Notes: generated from the sequence alone by a model not told the origin. A DNA stretch of 64,000 nt from Ascoidea asiatica (GCA_001600695.1 BCKQ01000001.1:2260722-2324721), one strand, 5' to 3'; counted from the stretch's first letter, positions 9,779-21,763 are shown. Numbers and translations: made by a program.

Positions 9779-11332
9779 TTAAAAAGCACAATAAAATAAA
9801 ATAGAACAAATTGCAACAAATGCAACACCAACAGCAGTATATTTTTTACAATTAATATTTGGATCAATTTTACCAGTTCTTGAAAAAAAAGGTTGATCTT
9901 GCATTGCTTTATAATTTATTTGAGCATTTTCTTCATTATATGGAGGATATCTTGCTTTTAATAAAAATTCTGCCCACCATGGTTGAATCATTACAGTTCT
10001 TGGATGAGTAAAAGAATTGAAACCATATTCTCCATGATAAACACCATAACCAGAATTTCCAATACCACCAAAAGCTCCTGAACCTAAAGCAACATGAACC
10101 ATTGAATCATTTACTATTGCACCACCAGATCTTATTCTACTTAAATAATAATTAATTTCTTTTTTATCATTTGAAAATATATAAGCAGCTAATGGAGTAT
10201 CATTATATTTAATAATATTATCACAAGCTTCTTCTAAATCTTTATATTTCACAATTGGTAAAATTGGAGCAAATAATTCTTCAAACATTAAAGAATCATT
10301 CCAATCAACATCATAAACAATAGTTGGTTGAATGAAGAAAGAATTTTCATCAAATTTATCTTTTTCACCACCAATTAAAATTTTACCTTTTGTATTATTT
10401 AATAAATTTAAAATTCTATTATAATTATTTTTATTTTTTTGTAAATGACTAAAAGTTTTTTCATTTGAATTTATACCAAGAGGATAAAAATCATTAATAA
10501 AAATATCTTTTGCTAAATTTAAAACAATATCATAAATTTTTTCATCAACAATTATATAATCAGTTGCAACACAAGTTTGTCCACTATTTAAAAATTTAGC
10601 CCACATTGCTCTTTTTATTGCAATTCTTAAAATTTTAGTATTATTATTTTTACCTAATAAATTTGAAGAAATCACTGCAGGAGATTTACCACCTAATTCT
10701 AAAATACATGGAGTTAAATTTTTTGCAGCAGCATTTGCAATAATTTTACCAACTCTTGCAGAACCTGTAAAAAAAATCATATCAAATTTACAATTTAATA
10801 AATTTGTAACTTCTGGAACACCACCATTAACAACTTTAATAATTGAAGGATCAAGATAATTTTGAATAATTTTAGTTAAAACTTTTGAAACATTTGGTAC
10901 AATTTCAGAAGGTTTAACAATTATACAATTACCAGCAGTTATTGCAGCAGAAATTGGAGCTAAAGTTAAATTAATTGGATAATTAAAAGGACCAATAATT
11001 AAAATTAAACCTCTTGAAATTCTTTGAACATATTTTGTTGCAGCAACATAAGCTAAAAAAGGTACAGAAGATATATATTTTTTTTTATTATAATTATAAA
11101 TATTTTTCATATCATTAACAATAAAAGCATAAAGACAAGAAATTTCAGTACCTAAAGTTTCAACATTATGTCTATTTAAATCTTTATTAATTGCATTACA
11201 TAATTCTAATTCATTATCTTTAATACCATAATAAAGAGATCTTAATTGTTGTAATCTAAATGGAATTGAATCTAATTTTCTTGAATGATAAGTTTTATTT
11301 AAATCATTGACTATTTCAGTATATGGATTCAT
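9779..11332 (-). CDS. HFD1: Fatty aldehyde dehydrogenase, tail-anchored
   Basis: A 517-residue class-3 type aldehyde dehydrogenase. It oxidises long-chain fatty aldehydes such as hexadecenal from sphingolipid breakdown, and in yeast Hfd1 also makes 4-hydroxybenzoate for coenzyme Q. Visible features are the catalytic Cys in NSGQTCVATD (about 254), the general-base Glu in LELGGKSP (about 212), the NAD-binding FFTGSARVGK segment, and GPFNYPINLTLAP. A C-terminal hydrophobic segment (VGVAFVAICSILFYCAF) is the membrane anchor found in Hfd1 and ALDH3A2. Length matches the family. Start is the ATG at 11332-11330. It is divergent from LMO1 across a 2.3 kb spacer. Confidence 0.93.
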   Translation of the reverse strand: MNPYTEIVNDLNKTYHSRKLDSIPFRLQQLRSLYYGIKDNELELCNAINKDLNRHNVETLGTEISCLYAFIVNDMKNIYNYNKKKYISSVPFLAYVAATKYVQRISRGLILIIGPFNYPINLTLAPISAAITAGNCIIVKPSEIVPNVSKVLTKIIQNYLDPSIIKVVNGGVPEVTNLLNCKFDMIFFTGSARVGKIIANAAAKNLTPCILELGGKSPAVISSNLLGKNNNTKILRIAIKRAMWAKFLNSGQTCVATDYIIVDEKIYDIVLNLAKDIFINDFYPLGINSNEKTFSHLQKNKNNYNRILNLLNNTKGKILIGGEKDKFDENSFFIQPTIVYDVDWNDSLMFEELFAPILPIVKYKDLEEACDNIIKYNDTPLAAYIFSNDKKEINYYLSRIRSGGAIVNDSMVHVALGSGAFGGIGNSGYGVYHGEYGFNSFTHPRTVMIQPWWAEFLLKARYPPYNEENAQINYKAMQDQPFFSRTGKIDPNINCKKYTAVGVAFVAICSILFYCAF

Positions 11333-11780
11333 TTTTAAAAAGATATGATTGAGATGAATTAAATTTGATAACTGAATAAATAATGTAGTATGATTGAATT
11401 GAATTGAGTTGAATTGAGTTGAAAAGAAATGAAATGATTTGAAAGAAAAGAATAAAAATTTGGATTGAAAAATAAGGAAATGAATATATATTATATCACA
11501 TTTTATAATTATTGATTAATAATTAATTATAATTATGATAATAATAATAACAATAATAATAATAATATTAAGGGGAATAACATTTTTACAAATATTTAAG
11601 TGATTAATAACATTAGATTATTTTAGTTTTAATAGTAGTTAATTGATGGATAATTAATGGTTAATAATAATAAGGTTTTTAACAAAGTTAAATTTTAAAA
11701 TGTTAAAAATGGTAAGTTGTTAATAAATATTAAAATAATGTATTTGTATTGAGATTTTTAAGGCAATAAATTAAGCCATA

Positions 11781-11830
11781 TTTTGAATATCTTTGAATAT
11801 CTTTGAATATCTTTGAATATCTTTGAATAT
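11781..11830. repeat. 10-base tandem repeat CTTTGAATAT x5
   Basis: Five head-to-tail copies, the first beginning TTTTGAATAT, lie about 450 bases upstream of HFD1. The spacing is close to one helical turn, so copies would present the same DNA face. Confidence 0.85.
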
Positions 11831-12579
11831 AACATAAAAAAAGTGAAACAAAATAAATGGAGTTGGTGGTTACAGATAATATTATTGGTAGATAAATAAT
11901 TGTAACGGTTTAAATAACAGTAAAAATATTATTATTTGAATTGAATTAATTTAACTCATTTTTTACTCAATTTTTATTCAATTTTTAGTAAAATTTAGCA
12001 ATTTTTTTTACTCTGAATTTATTGCAACCAATTAACATATTTTACTTCCGAATTTTTATTTAATATATTTAGTAGCTTATGGAGATTTATTAAAAAGATT
12101 AATACTACTACTAAAGCTAAGTTAATATCCGAATGAGTTCATTTATTAAGTTTATTGGCAGCATTGAATTAAATTGATTAGATAATTTAGTACGGTGATA
12201 CAGCAATGTTATTTATCACAAGGCATTACGTTGATATTTTAGATAAATTTAAATAAGTTTGGATAAATGAATTGTTGAAAGTTTGTAAATTTATTGAAGA
12301 TGTGGCAATATTTGTATATTTTTAACTATTTATAAATTTAAATCAATATATTTGAACGAATGTATTTGACTAAAGCCATTATAAAAATATAATATAAATA
12401 ATAAGAAAGGATTAAGAATAGATTATGAGTAGAAGATGAGTACGATGTGCGCGTTAAGTGAGTAGAGAAAGCAGGGGTTTAAGCGTTGGAACTGAACAAG
12501 CGCCGACTGAAAAGAGGTTTTTGCCACCCGAGAAGAAAGAACAAAAACAGAAACAGCAGAAACAGCAAAAGCACCTTCT

Positions 12580-12853
12580 TTGCCTTCTTCATCTTCTTCA
12601 TCTTCTTCACCTTCTTCACCTTCTTTTGATCTTTGTCTTCTCCAACGCCGTGTTTCGTGGCTGGAACTGCGCCAGATTCACCACTGCAGACCAGTGCTGC
12701 GGTTCCTGTTACCTCTGTTCCTTGTTCTTCTCCTTGTTCTTGTTCTTCTCCTTGTTCTTCGTACTTTTCCCCTGCTTCTGCTGGTGCTTGTGCTGTTGCT
12801 TCGCGTCGATGCATCTTGCTTCTTTCTTGCTTCTCTCTTGCTTTCATCTCCAT
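12580..12853. repeat. Polypyrimidine/polypurine tract (CTT/CTTCTC-rich)
   Basis: The plus strand is almost purely C/T over long runs of CTTCTTCA and CTTGTTCTTCTC, with a G+C content above the surroundings. A short perfect hairpin (CACTG, loop 5, CAGTG) occurs at 12682-12696. The tract lies in the LMO1/HFD1 divergent spacer. Confidence 0.6.
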
Positions 12854-12980
12854 TTCTCTTCCGTTCTAATTCAAGCAGATCAAATCACTCCGAAATCCAA
12901 TAACAGTAATACAATAACAATAACAATCATAACCGTAATATATTATAACATAATATAACAAATATATATAAACAATATGT

Positions 12981-13033
12981 CTTAAATATCTTAAATATCT
13001 TAAATATATCAAATATATCAAATATATCAAATA
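12981..13033. repeat. 9-base periodic repeat (CTTAAATAT then ATCAAATAT)
   Basis: Three copies of CTTAAATAT run directly into two copies of ATCAAATAT and a partial third, all with a 9-base period. The block lies about 630 bases upstream of LMO1. Confidence 0.8.
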
Positions 13034-13657
13034 ATGAATCAATTCAAATTCATCTTCGTCGTACAATATTAACATTCTTACAATCACAATAACTTTAACA
13101 CCAACATCAACATTAATAATATTTTCATCCCTTTATTTATTATTTATTATTTATTTAAAAATTCCATTTAATCCTAGTCTGAATACTGTTCTAATACTAA
13201 TAAATTTCATATTTCAATCAAAGCTAAATATAATTTAGCTCACATTATTGTCGAATTATATCTTATTAAATGAAATTATGATATGATATAATTTTATTAT
13301 TTATTATTACAAAATATCTTAAAATATATTATAAAAGACTTAAATATCCTTTGTTATAAAAATTATTTATTCTTTTATTATTATTCTTTTATAAGACATA
13401 ATATAGATAGACATTATTAAATTTATAGACATTAGAAACATTGTAAATATTACTGTACACTACAAAAATATTACAACAACATTTCAATAATATTACATTA
13501 ACATTTAAATTAACATTATCGTATAATTTCCTATTTATATTATAATATTCCTTCAAATCTCTATATTTCCATTCAATTCCCTTTTATTTTTTTTCATTAC
13601 CTAGTCAATAATTTCTAATTTTTTCTTATTTTTATCTCATTTTTCTTTTAACTCAAA

Positions 13658-13804
13658 ATGTCTTCAATATCAAGTAAAAGATTAGAAAATTTTGATAAAT
13701 ATATAAATTCATTTATATTAAAATCAAAAAAAAGTAATGATTACTCAAATTCTCAAACTTTAGATCCTGAATTTAATAACAATAATAATAATACTAATAT
13801 TCCG

Positions 13805-13865
<61 letters not shown>

Positions 13866-16800
13866 CTAAAAATCCAAAAAAATTCTCAAATAAAAATTCA
13901 ACTCCAAATCCAAAAAATTCTTTAAAAGTTTTAAATTCTACGAATAATGATCCTATAATCTTAGAAAAAATTGATTCAAAATTATCTTTTGTTATTTTAA
14001 ATGATTTAATATCAATTATAAATACAAATTCTTCTTCAATTAATAATTCAAATTTAACCGCCAATAATACTCCTACAAATAATACTAAAAATGATGGTAA
14101 TTTAATTTCAAAAGATCAATTAAAATCAATATTCATTTTAGCTAAAGTTTTACCTTTTATAACTTCTTCAATTGAAATTATTAATTTATTTAATTCAATT
14201 TTTTTTAATAATTTATTTTTAATTTTCTTAAATTTACCTGATGAAATTGGTGAAATTAATCCTTTATTAGAACATAGTTTTAATAATTATCAATCTGCTC
14301 CTGCTCTTTTATCTTCAAATTCAAATTCAAATTTATTCCCAATCCCTAATTCTAATTCAAATTCAAATTCAAATTCAAATGTAGACCCAAATTTAAATAC
14401 TCAAAAAAAGAAAAAAAATCTTTTAAATTATAAATTATATAATTCAATTTTAACAATTTCAATATTCTTCTTAAAAGGTAATTTATTCACTTTCTTAGAT
14501 AATAATATTAATAGTAATAATTTTGATAATGATACTTTACCAGATTCAAAATTATATTATCCATTATTATCTCAATTATATCCAAATTGGTTAATTTTTA
14601 AAATTGTTTCTCATTATACTTATTGTGATGATAGTCAATCAATTAAACAATCAATAAATTTTATTTTTTTATCTTGTCAAAAATCTATTAAAGATTATCC
14701 TGAAATTACTGCAATTGTTTTTGAAAAAATTAGAGAATTTGGTTTTTTTGATGCTTTAAGATTAATTAGTGAATCTTATCATGAAATTATTATAGAAAAT
14801 GGTTCAAATTCAAGTTCAAATTCTGATAATGATGAATTAAATAATATTTCAAAAAATGATTTAGAATCTCAAATTACTGAAAATTTTGATAATTTAACTA
14901 TAAATCATTCTATTTCAAATTCAAATATTTCAAATCTAATTCATAAAAATAATTCTTCAGAAACTTTAAATGATTTAAAAAATAATGCTTTTCAAGATAC
15001 TAAAAAAATTATTAAAAATTCAAATCTTCCAAAATTTCAAAATCAATCAGTAAATTTAAAAACTTCAAAAAATATTAAATTTACAAATAATAATAATAAT
15101 ATGAATAACATTAACAACAATAATAACATTATTATCAATAATAACAATAACAATAACAATAATGAAAATAATAATCAAAATTCTTCAAAAAAATCTTCAA
15201 GAAGATCTTCAAATCAAAAATTTAATAAAATTACTGCAAGTTCAATTGATTTTTTTAAAAATGAATTTGATACTTCAATTCTTACGGTAACTGAAGAATT
15301 TTTAGGTTTTACTTATGTTATGGTAAGAACTTTAAAAGCTTTAAAAATTAATCTTTCAAATGAAATTCATCAATATTATTTTACTAGTTTTTTAAAATTA
15401 GTTAAAGATTATTCTTATAAAATTAAATATATAATTTCTGGTGGTGCTTTATCAATGACTCCAGAAGCTTTTAATAAAACTAATAATAATAATAATAATA
15501 ATACAAATAATAATAATTTGAATTCTGATGAACAAGATGAAGAATTATTTTTAAAAGCAGGTTTTACAAGACATCCATTAAAATTCTTACAAGATAATTT
15601 TTCAATTTTAGAACTTCAATCAACTGGTTTATTTTTAAAATCTCCAAAAGATTCTTTTACAAAAACTTTTCAACAACATTTGATTTTTACTTTTAATAAA
15701 AATGATCAATCTCCTTTTCCAATTTGTAGATTTGGTTTATCTATAACAACTTTATTAAATCAAGAAATTTTTGATAATGATAAAAATGAACTTTATTATC
15801 CTCATATAAGAAAATATTATATTGCTTGGGATAGTTTATTTTATGCTGCAATGGTTAATGGTTTAAAATATTGGGAAGCTTCAAAAGCTGTACTAGAAGA
15901 TTTAGATAAAATTATTGAATTATTAATTCAAGGCTTTAGAGAAGTTGATATATTAGTTGGAAAATATGAAAATGATCATAATACTCCATGTCCTTTAAGT
16001 CAAATGACTGAATGGTTAAATAGTTTAGATTATGAAGGTATACGTGAATTACAATTAAATAAATTAAGACAATTACAAGCTCAAACTTGGGAAAAAGAAA
16101 CTGAAATTTTTGATCAACAATTAAATATGCAAATTTTGAAATTTATTAGAGAACAAAGAATTTTACAATTATTTAAAGGTCATTGGACTTTTAAAGATGA
16201 TCCAAAACAATATGAAAGAAGTCGTAATACTTATAAAGTTCCAAGGAGATTTTATTTAATGTTAGCTCCAAATAAAAATTATTTAATGTATAGATTATTA
16301 TCAAAATCAAGTTATCATCCTCCAGAATTAACAAAAAGTACAGATCCAATTATTATGATTGATCAAATTAAAGATATAAAATCAGAAATTGTAAATACAT
16401 TAGAAACAAATAATTATAATGATAAATCTCTTGCAATAAAAAATAATAAAAGTTTTATTTCAATTCCTACTCGTCATATTATTACAAAAGTAAGTTTATT
16501 AGATAAAAATAATAAAAGATTATTACAATTTTATACAACTTCAAAAGAATCTTCTATGATTATTATTGATGGTTTAAAATTATTAATTGATCCTGAATGT
16601 CAAAAGTTCACACTTTCCGATGAAACTTTACAACATACAAAAATTTTATTTGATGCTAGAAAAACAATTCAATTAGCAAGTTTAAAAGTATCGGATTCTA
16701 AAATATATGATAATTTATTGAAAGAACAAAGTATTGTTAATAAAGGTGTAACATTATTTGCGGATACATTAGATAAAAAAGCTAAAAACTATGAAAAAGA

Positions 16801-16870
16801 TGAAGTTCCTGATGTTTATAATTATGAGACTTTAAATAATTTAGCAAGAAACTTTTATTACGAAACATGA
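13658..16870 (+). CDS. LMO1: ELMO-family protein (yeast Lmo1 type)
   Basis: The 1070-residue protein has an Asn/Ser-rich N-terminal half with several poly-Asn runs. Its C-terminal half resembles the ELMO scaffold: helical repeats around IRKYYIAWDSLFYAAMVNGL, then a helix ILKFIREQRILQLFKGHWTF leading into a PH-like domain (RRFYLMLAPNKNYLMYRLL). Known ELMO proteins pair with a DOCK-type exchange factor to activate a Rac/Rho GTPase. Yeast Lmo1 pairs with Dck1 and acts in mitophagy and cell-wall signalling. The yeast protein is about 665 residues, so this one is much longer, mainly through low-complexity insertions. Start is the ATG at 13658, after a pyrimidine-rich leader; the stop is TGA. Confidence 0.78.
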
Positions 16871-17089
16871 TTTTTTTATATTTCAGTACAAAAATTGTCT
16901 TTTTTAGATTTTAGTTTTCAATAAAATCATACTTATAATTAGTAATATCTACAATGTGTCTATATTTTTTTTAAAAAAAAAGATTAAATGGCGTATAAAT
17001 TATATATATAATTTTTTTTTTGTATAAAGAATATATATAGTTTAAATGAAAATGTTCTATGAATAAAAATGGGAAATTATATTTAATTT

Positions 17090-18943
17090 CTAGAATATAT
17101 TTTGTTTTGATAAATTATCAAATCTAGAATAAGTATAACCTATGAATGGCATATCAATTGTATCACCAGTTCCCAGATCTATATCATCATCTAATTTATT
17201 TGTTTGAAGAGAATCAGTATCAAAATATCGTGTATCAGTTATGGATCTAATATCAGGAACAAAAGGAGCTCTGATTTGATGTAATGAATTCCAATTAAGT
17301 CCAGAAAAAAAAGGATGCTGTTTAATTTCATCAATACTTATTCTATTTTCAACATTTGTTAATAATCTTCTTATTAAATCTTCAGCTTCATAAGAAATAT
17401 GAATATAATTTGGAATATGAAGATAATATTGCCAATAAAGAATTTTTTTACAAGTATCTTGATTATTTTCAGCCCAAAATGGAGGAAATCCAATTAAACA
17501 TTCAAACATTATAGCACCTAAAGACCACCAATCACATTCAGGACCATAACCTTTATTTAATAAAATTTCTGGAGCAATATAATTTGGAGTACCAACAGTT
17601 GAATAAGCCATTAATCTTCTTGATTTTCTCCAAGTTTTTAATTTTTCATCATCAACTTCAGTTTTTAATTGAATTGGATTTTCAACAATAGTTGTATTTC
17701 TTTTTGATTTATTATTATAATCATAATAATTTAATTTTGCTAAAATATTTTGATAATAATTAATATCATTATGATTATGAAAATTAGTTGCTAAACCAAA
17801 ATCAGTTAATCTTAAATGACCATGAATATCAATTAAAATATTATCAGGTTTAATATCTCTATGAATGAAACCTAATTTATGAATTTCTTCAATTGCTAAA
17901 ATCATTTCGGCCATATAAAATTTAGTTATTTCTTCATTAAAACGATCTAATCTAATTAATAAACCCATTAAATCACCACCAGGTAAATATTCCATAATTA
18001 AATAAAGAAATTTAATATCTTGAAATGAGAAATATAAAGGTACAACCCATGGAGAATTTGATTGAGCCATTAAATCTCTTTCAGCTTTAACATGATTAAC
18101 TTCATTTCTTTGATACATTTCAGATTTTATTAATCTTTTCATTGCAAAAAATTTTCCATTATCTTTTTTTTGAACTAATCTAACTTCACCAAAACCACCT
18201 TTACCAATAATTTTAATATTTGTAAAATCATCAATTGTTAATTTTNTTCTTTTTAATCTTAAATATTGAATTTTACTTGTAATAAATTTTTGTTTAATTC
18301 TATTTTTTGATTCATTTGAAGAATCATGAGCAGATAATTTTTTTTCAAAATCAATTGTTGATTGATTTTGTTCTCTTATATCTTGAGTTTTAGTTTTTAA
18401 ATAATTTTCTAATTTTAATTTAAAAGTTGAAGCAGAATTTAAAACTTTTTGTGGAAATAAATTTGGTTTTCTATTAAATGTCACATACATTGTTTCATTA
18501 TTAGAATTTGAATTTGAATTTGAATTATTTATATTTTCATTTGTATTATTATTCGATATCAGATTTTTATCATTGTTAAAAGAATTTATCAGTTTTGAAT
18601 CCGAGCTTATATTATTATTAATTATATTATTATTACTTATATTATTATTACTTATATTATTTGTATTACTTATATTATTTGTATTACTTATATTATTTGT
18701 ATTACTTATATTATTCTGATTTATTTGATTTATCTGAGATATCTGATTAGTATTTTCATTATTATTACTAATTTTATTCAAATTATTTATATTATTTGGA
18801 TTATTTGTATTATTTGTATTATTTGTATTTGAGATATTTACATTGTTATTATTTCCATTCATATTATAATCTTCATCATCATCATGATTAACAAAATCAA
18901 AATCATCTTCATCAGCTGAATTTAGTAATAAATTAATATCCAT
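17090..18943 (-). CDS. CBK1: NDR/LATS kinase of the RAM network
   Basis: A 617-residue protein kinase. Cbk1 acts in the RAM pathway, with Mob2, in polarised growth and daughter-cell separation. The Asn-rich N-terminus (residues 1-150, with NTNNIS repeats) precedes the Mob-binding region (about 165-235). The kinase domain has GKGGFGEV (247-254), the ATP Lys (about 269), HRD (361-363) and DFG (381-383). An extended NDR-type activation-segment insert leads to [14 protein letters not shown], where most homologues have GTPDYIAPE. The hydrophobic motif [10 protein letters not shown] near the C-terminus is diagnostic of Cbk1/Orb6. An undetermined base at 18246 leaves residue 233 unknown. Homologues have Thr there, within RLKRT. 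Start is the ATG at 18943-18941. Confidence 0.93.
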   Translation of the reverse strand: MDINLLLNSADEDDFDFVNHDDDEDYNMNGNNNNVNISNTNNTNNTNNPNNINNLNKISNNNENTNQISQINQINQNNISNTNNISNTNNISNTNNISNNNISNNNIINNNISSDSKLINSFNNDKNLISNNNTNENINNSNSNSNSNNETMYVTFNRKPNLFPQKVLNSASTFKLKLENYLKTKTQDIREQNQSTIDFEKKLSAHDSSNESKNRIKQKFITSKIQYLRLKRXKLTIDDFTNIKIIGKGGFGEVRLVQKKDNGKFFAMKRLIKSEMYQRNEVNHVKAERDLMAQSNSPWVVPLYFSFQDIKFLYLIMEYLPGGDLMGLLIRLDRFNEEITKFYMAEMILAIEEIHKLGFIHRDIKPDNILIDIHGHLRLTDFGLATNFHNHNDINYYQNILAKLNYYDYNNKSKRNTTIVENPIQLKTEVDDEKLKTWRKSRRLMAYSTVGTPNYIAPEILLNKGYGPECDWWSLGAIMFECLIGFPPFWAENNQDTCKKILYWQYYLHIPNYIHISYEAEDLIRRLLTNVENRISIDEIKQHPFFSGLNWNSLHQIRAPFVPDIRSITDTRYFDTDSLQTNKLDDDIDLGTGDTIDMPFIGYTYSRFDNLSKQNIF

Positions 18944-19593
18944 GATTGCAAAAAAATTATTTATAAATAATTATATAAATTAATGAGTCTCAATTCTTGA
19001 ATTCAATGAAACTATGAAATGATAAAGAAGTAAAGAAAAGAATGAAAGTCAATGTTACCTTCGTAAATTTATATTAAATTTTTCTAAAATTTTTTGAAAT
19101 ATATCTATTGCTTTGAAATGTTCTTTGACGTGTACCTGAAATGTACCTGAAATGAAAATATGCTTGAAATGAACTATTTTTTTTTGATATTAAGAAAGAA
19201 ACCTAAATTGAGAAAAGAATATTTGATTAATGATTGTTGTCCTTCTTTTTTCTCTTATCTCTTTCTTAGAATTGAAATTCTGGTGGAAATAATCTGGAGT
19301 ATTAATTTGAGTTATTGAAAAGTTTCAATGTCAAATAGATTCTTGTTCTTGGAATGAATTGAAAATGAATTAACTTGGAGATATGTGATTAAGAGAATAT
19401 GGATAACAATGGCAACATAAGAAGAATTGAATAACAATTTAAGTTGATGATGTTCTTTCTTCTATTCTCGATATCAATCTTGCTTTCTATTGTTGTTTCT
19501 GAATGTATGTAATATTTATTGTTCCTGAAGATGGTTGATTAAAATACAGCTGTAATTAATATATTATGGTGGCCAGGATGGAGCTGTTTCGTC

Positions 19594-19626
19594 TGGCATT
19601 TCACTGGCATTTCACTGGCATTTCAC
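19594..19626. repeat. 11-base tandem repeat TGGCATTTCAC x3
   Basis: Three exact contiguous copies. The TTTCACT of the last copy (19621-19627) is perfectly complementary to AGTGAAA at 19667-19673, so the repeat can form one arm of a stem-loop. Confidence 0.9.
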
Positions 19627-19725
19627 TGACGCTTGCGAGGTGGAAAGCAGCGAGCATTTGCCAGAGAGTGAAATTCAGTTGGAAGATACCTTGCTTAACA
19701 TCTTAACATCAAGCTCAATGTTAGC

Positions 19726-19757
19726 TAAGCGCCAGAACTTGAATCCTCCGGCGCTTA
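19726..19757. repeat. Inverted repeat TAAGCGCC / GGCGCTTA
   Basis: A perfect 8-bp stem with a 16-base loop, inside the G+C-rich island of the CBK1/BER1 spacer. Such a stem is unlikely by chance in DNA of this composition and could be part of a structured transcript or a protein-binding palindrome. Confidence 0.75.
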
Positions 19758-20232
19758 AGAGAAATATAATACAAAATGTAATCAAAGAAGATATCAAATG
19801 AAGTTATCAAATGAAGTTATCAAAGAACTTATCTCAAGGTTATCAAAAGAAGTTATCAGGAAATACCAAAGACAGTGAATACTTCAAAGAATTCAAGACT
19901 GTTGATCTTCAAATTTCATTCCAACAAGTCTCCAGGAAATATCTGGTATTGAAACTTACTTCAAATTTCAAAATAAATTCATTTCCATAAAGTTATTTAA
20001 GAAAATAATTCCAGAAAATATAAAATTAATTTAAATTCTCCATTAATTTTCAATTCCCTTTTAATTATTATTTTTCAAACATATGCTGATTGTCATTTTA
20101 TGTTAATTTGAAGAATATTTGGTGAAGGAAAATATATGAAAATTAAATAATTTTCAAAATTTAAATTAACTTAACAAAAGAGTACATTCTTGTATTCATA
20201 AGTTTTGGTGAAGATTGTTTAGAATTCAAAAA

Positions 20233-21462
20233 ATGAATAAAGAAGTGAGGATCATTGAAAGGAATGATAATTGTTCAAGAATGTTTTTAGATTCAATTTC
20301 CATAAGTCAGATACAAGATATTGAAGAAAATAATGAAAATAATGAAAATAAGGAAAATATAGGCGATAAAGAAAATGAAGACGAAAAAAATGAAGATGAA
20401 TTTATATTGGTCTCCAAAAAGAAAAAAAAATATATTTCTATTGCAAGTCAAAATCAAAATCAAAATCAAATTCAAAATCAAAATCAAAATAAATCAAAAA
20501 AACAATATTCAAATACTAAAATCAATGACTTATCAATAAATTCAATTGAAAATATTGAATTTCTTAAAAAAAAATTAGATATTATCAAATTAATTTTTGA
20601 AAAATCTGATTTTTTTAAAGAAATTTTACAAAGTTTTAAAAAATTTAATATAAATAAAATTTCTTATATCAGATGTTTGGCTTTAGGTTCTTCATTAAAA
20701 GATTCAAATATTTTTTTATATCAATTATCTTTATTATTATTAATAAAAGATTTTTTTAATATTAAAAATGAAAATATTTCATTTTATGATCCAATATTTA
20801 CTGATTTAGATAATTTTTTTTTAATTAATGAATTTAATTTCAAAATTAATAAAATTAATCCATTTTTAAATAATAATAATATTAATAATAATAAAGATAA
20901 TAATGAAGAAAAAAATTCAATTTTATATTATTTACCACATTGTCCAATTGAAGTTATTGAAAATTTAATTCAATTTTCAAAACCAAATTTAATTTTAGGA
21001 AATTCTTTAAATGCATATTCTAAAATTATGATATCTCAAAAAATTTTTTTTGAAAAATTTCCATTATGTTGTAAATTATGTAATTTAATAGAAAAAAATT
21101 ACTTAAAAAACAATAATAATAATGATAATAAAAGTGAAAATATTCAAATACGAGAAAAAGAAAAAGAAATTATTAATAATAATAATAATAATAATAATAA
21201 TGATGATTTAAATGAATTTAAAATGGTTGATTATAAAAATAATTTCAAGAAGAAAAAAAACAGGAAAAAAAATATAAATAATATTAAAATTAATGAAGAA
21301 ATTGAACATAAATTAATTTTAAAAAAACAAATTAATGATATCTCAAAAGAATATTTTAATGATTGTAAAATTTTTAAATATATTAATCAAGATTTAAAAA
21401 AATCTCAATTAGAAAATTCTCAATTTTCATTTTCTGATTTTGGTCTTAATGTAATTATATAA
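20233..21462 (+). CDS. BER1: SRR1-like domain protein (Ber1 type)
   Basis: The 409-residue protein contains an SRR1-like core: KISYIRCLALGSSLKDSN, YQLSLLLLIKDFF, ISFYDPIFTDLD and YYLPHCPIEVIENLI, then KPNLILGNSL. These match the SRR1/Ber1 family in order. Yeast Ber1 affects microtubule-related processes (benomyl resistance), and plant SRR1 affects circadian and phytochrome signalling; the biochemical activity is not established. Acidic and Gln/Asn-rich insertions (about 30-90) and poly-Asn linkers enlarge the protein. The ATG at 20233 is the start; the frame extends upstream only to a TTG. It is convergent with PRS1. Confidence 0.75.
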   Translation: MNKEVRIIERNDNCSRMFLDSISISQIQDIEENNENNENKENIGDKENEDEKNEDEFILVSKKKKKYISIASQNQNQNQIQNQNQNKSKKQYSNTKINDLSINSIENIEFLKKKLDIIKLIFEKSDFFKEILQSFKKFNINKISYIRCLALGSSLKDSNIFLYQLSLLLLIKDFFNIKNENISFYDPIFTDLDNFFLINEFNFKINKINPFLNNNNINNNKDNNEEKNSILYYLPHCPIEVIENLIQFSKPNLILGNSLNAYSKIMISQKIFFEKFPLCCKLCNLIEKNYLKNNNNNDNKSENIQIREKEKEIINNNNNNNNNDDLNEFKMVDYKNNFKKKKNRKKNINNIKINEEIEHKLILKKQINDISKEYFNDCKIFKYINQDLKKSQLENSQFSFSDFGLNVII

Positions 21463-21763
21463 TTTTTCAAAAAAATAGAAAACTTTAGTTTAATGGAATA
21501 TTGAATAATTTTATTTTTTTTATTTGGTTTTTTGTCTATTGGGTTCAAAAATTAAACATTACTGAAAAACAAAAAAAAAAGAAAGAGAAATAATAAATAC
21601 TGTATACTATCAAAAAAAAAATAATCTAGTAAAAATGTAAGGAATCAATAAAAAAGTTGATTTTTTTTTTTTTTATACAATTTATAAAAGTATAATGAAT
21701 AATGAAAAATAAAAAAAGGAGAATAAAGAATAAAGAATAAAAAAGATAAATTTATATATTATA
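21463..21763. other. Convergent spacer BER1 / PRS1
   Basis: A 301-base 3'-to-3' spacer of A and T runs, including T12 near 21660. It has no reading frame and probably holds the poly(A) sites of both genes. Confidence 0.5.

Larger units (their letters stand above)
11333..13657. other. 2.3 kb divergent spacer, HFD1 / LMO1
   Basis: The longest gene-free stretch of the window. It includes A+T-rich flanks, a 10-base tandem repeat at 11781-11830, a G+C-richer block at about 12430-12870 with a strong pyrimidine bias on plus, and a 9-base periodic repeat at 12981-13033. Frames of up to 166 codons cross the pyrimidine block on both strands, but they are low-complexity and I do not call them genes. 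Confidence 0.5.
18944..20232. other. Divergent spacer CBK1 / BER1 with a G+C-rich island
   Basis: This 1.3 kb spacer is A+T-rich on both sides. At about 19560-19770 there is a G+C-rich island containing an 11-base triplicated repeat and an 8-bp perfect hairpin. Repeated TTATCAAA(T/A)GAAG words occur at about 19795-19860. No reading frame of note. Confidence 0.5.

Noticed and set aside
12040-12065. CDEIII-like CTTCCGAATTTTTATTT
   Set aside because: Several mismatches to the consensus and no CDEI within 200 bases.
12458-12958. Long frames on both strands over the pyrimidine tract upstream of LMO1
   Set aside because: The sequences are Leu/Phe/Ser or Lys/Glu low complexity produced by the CTT repeat, overlap each other on both strands, and show no conserved feature.
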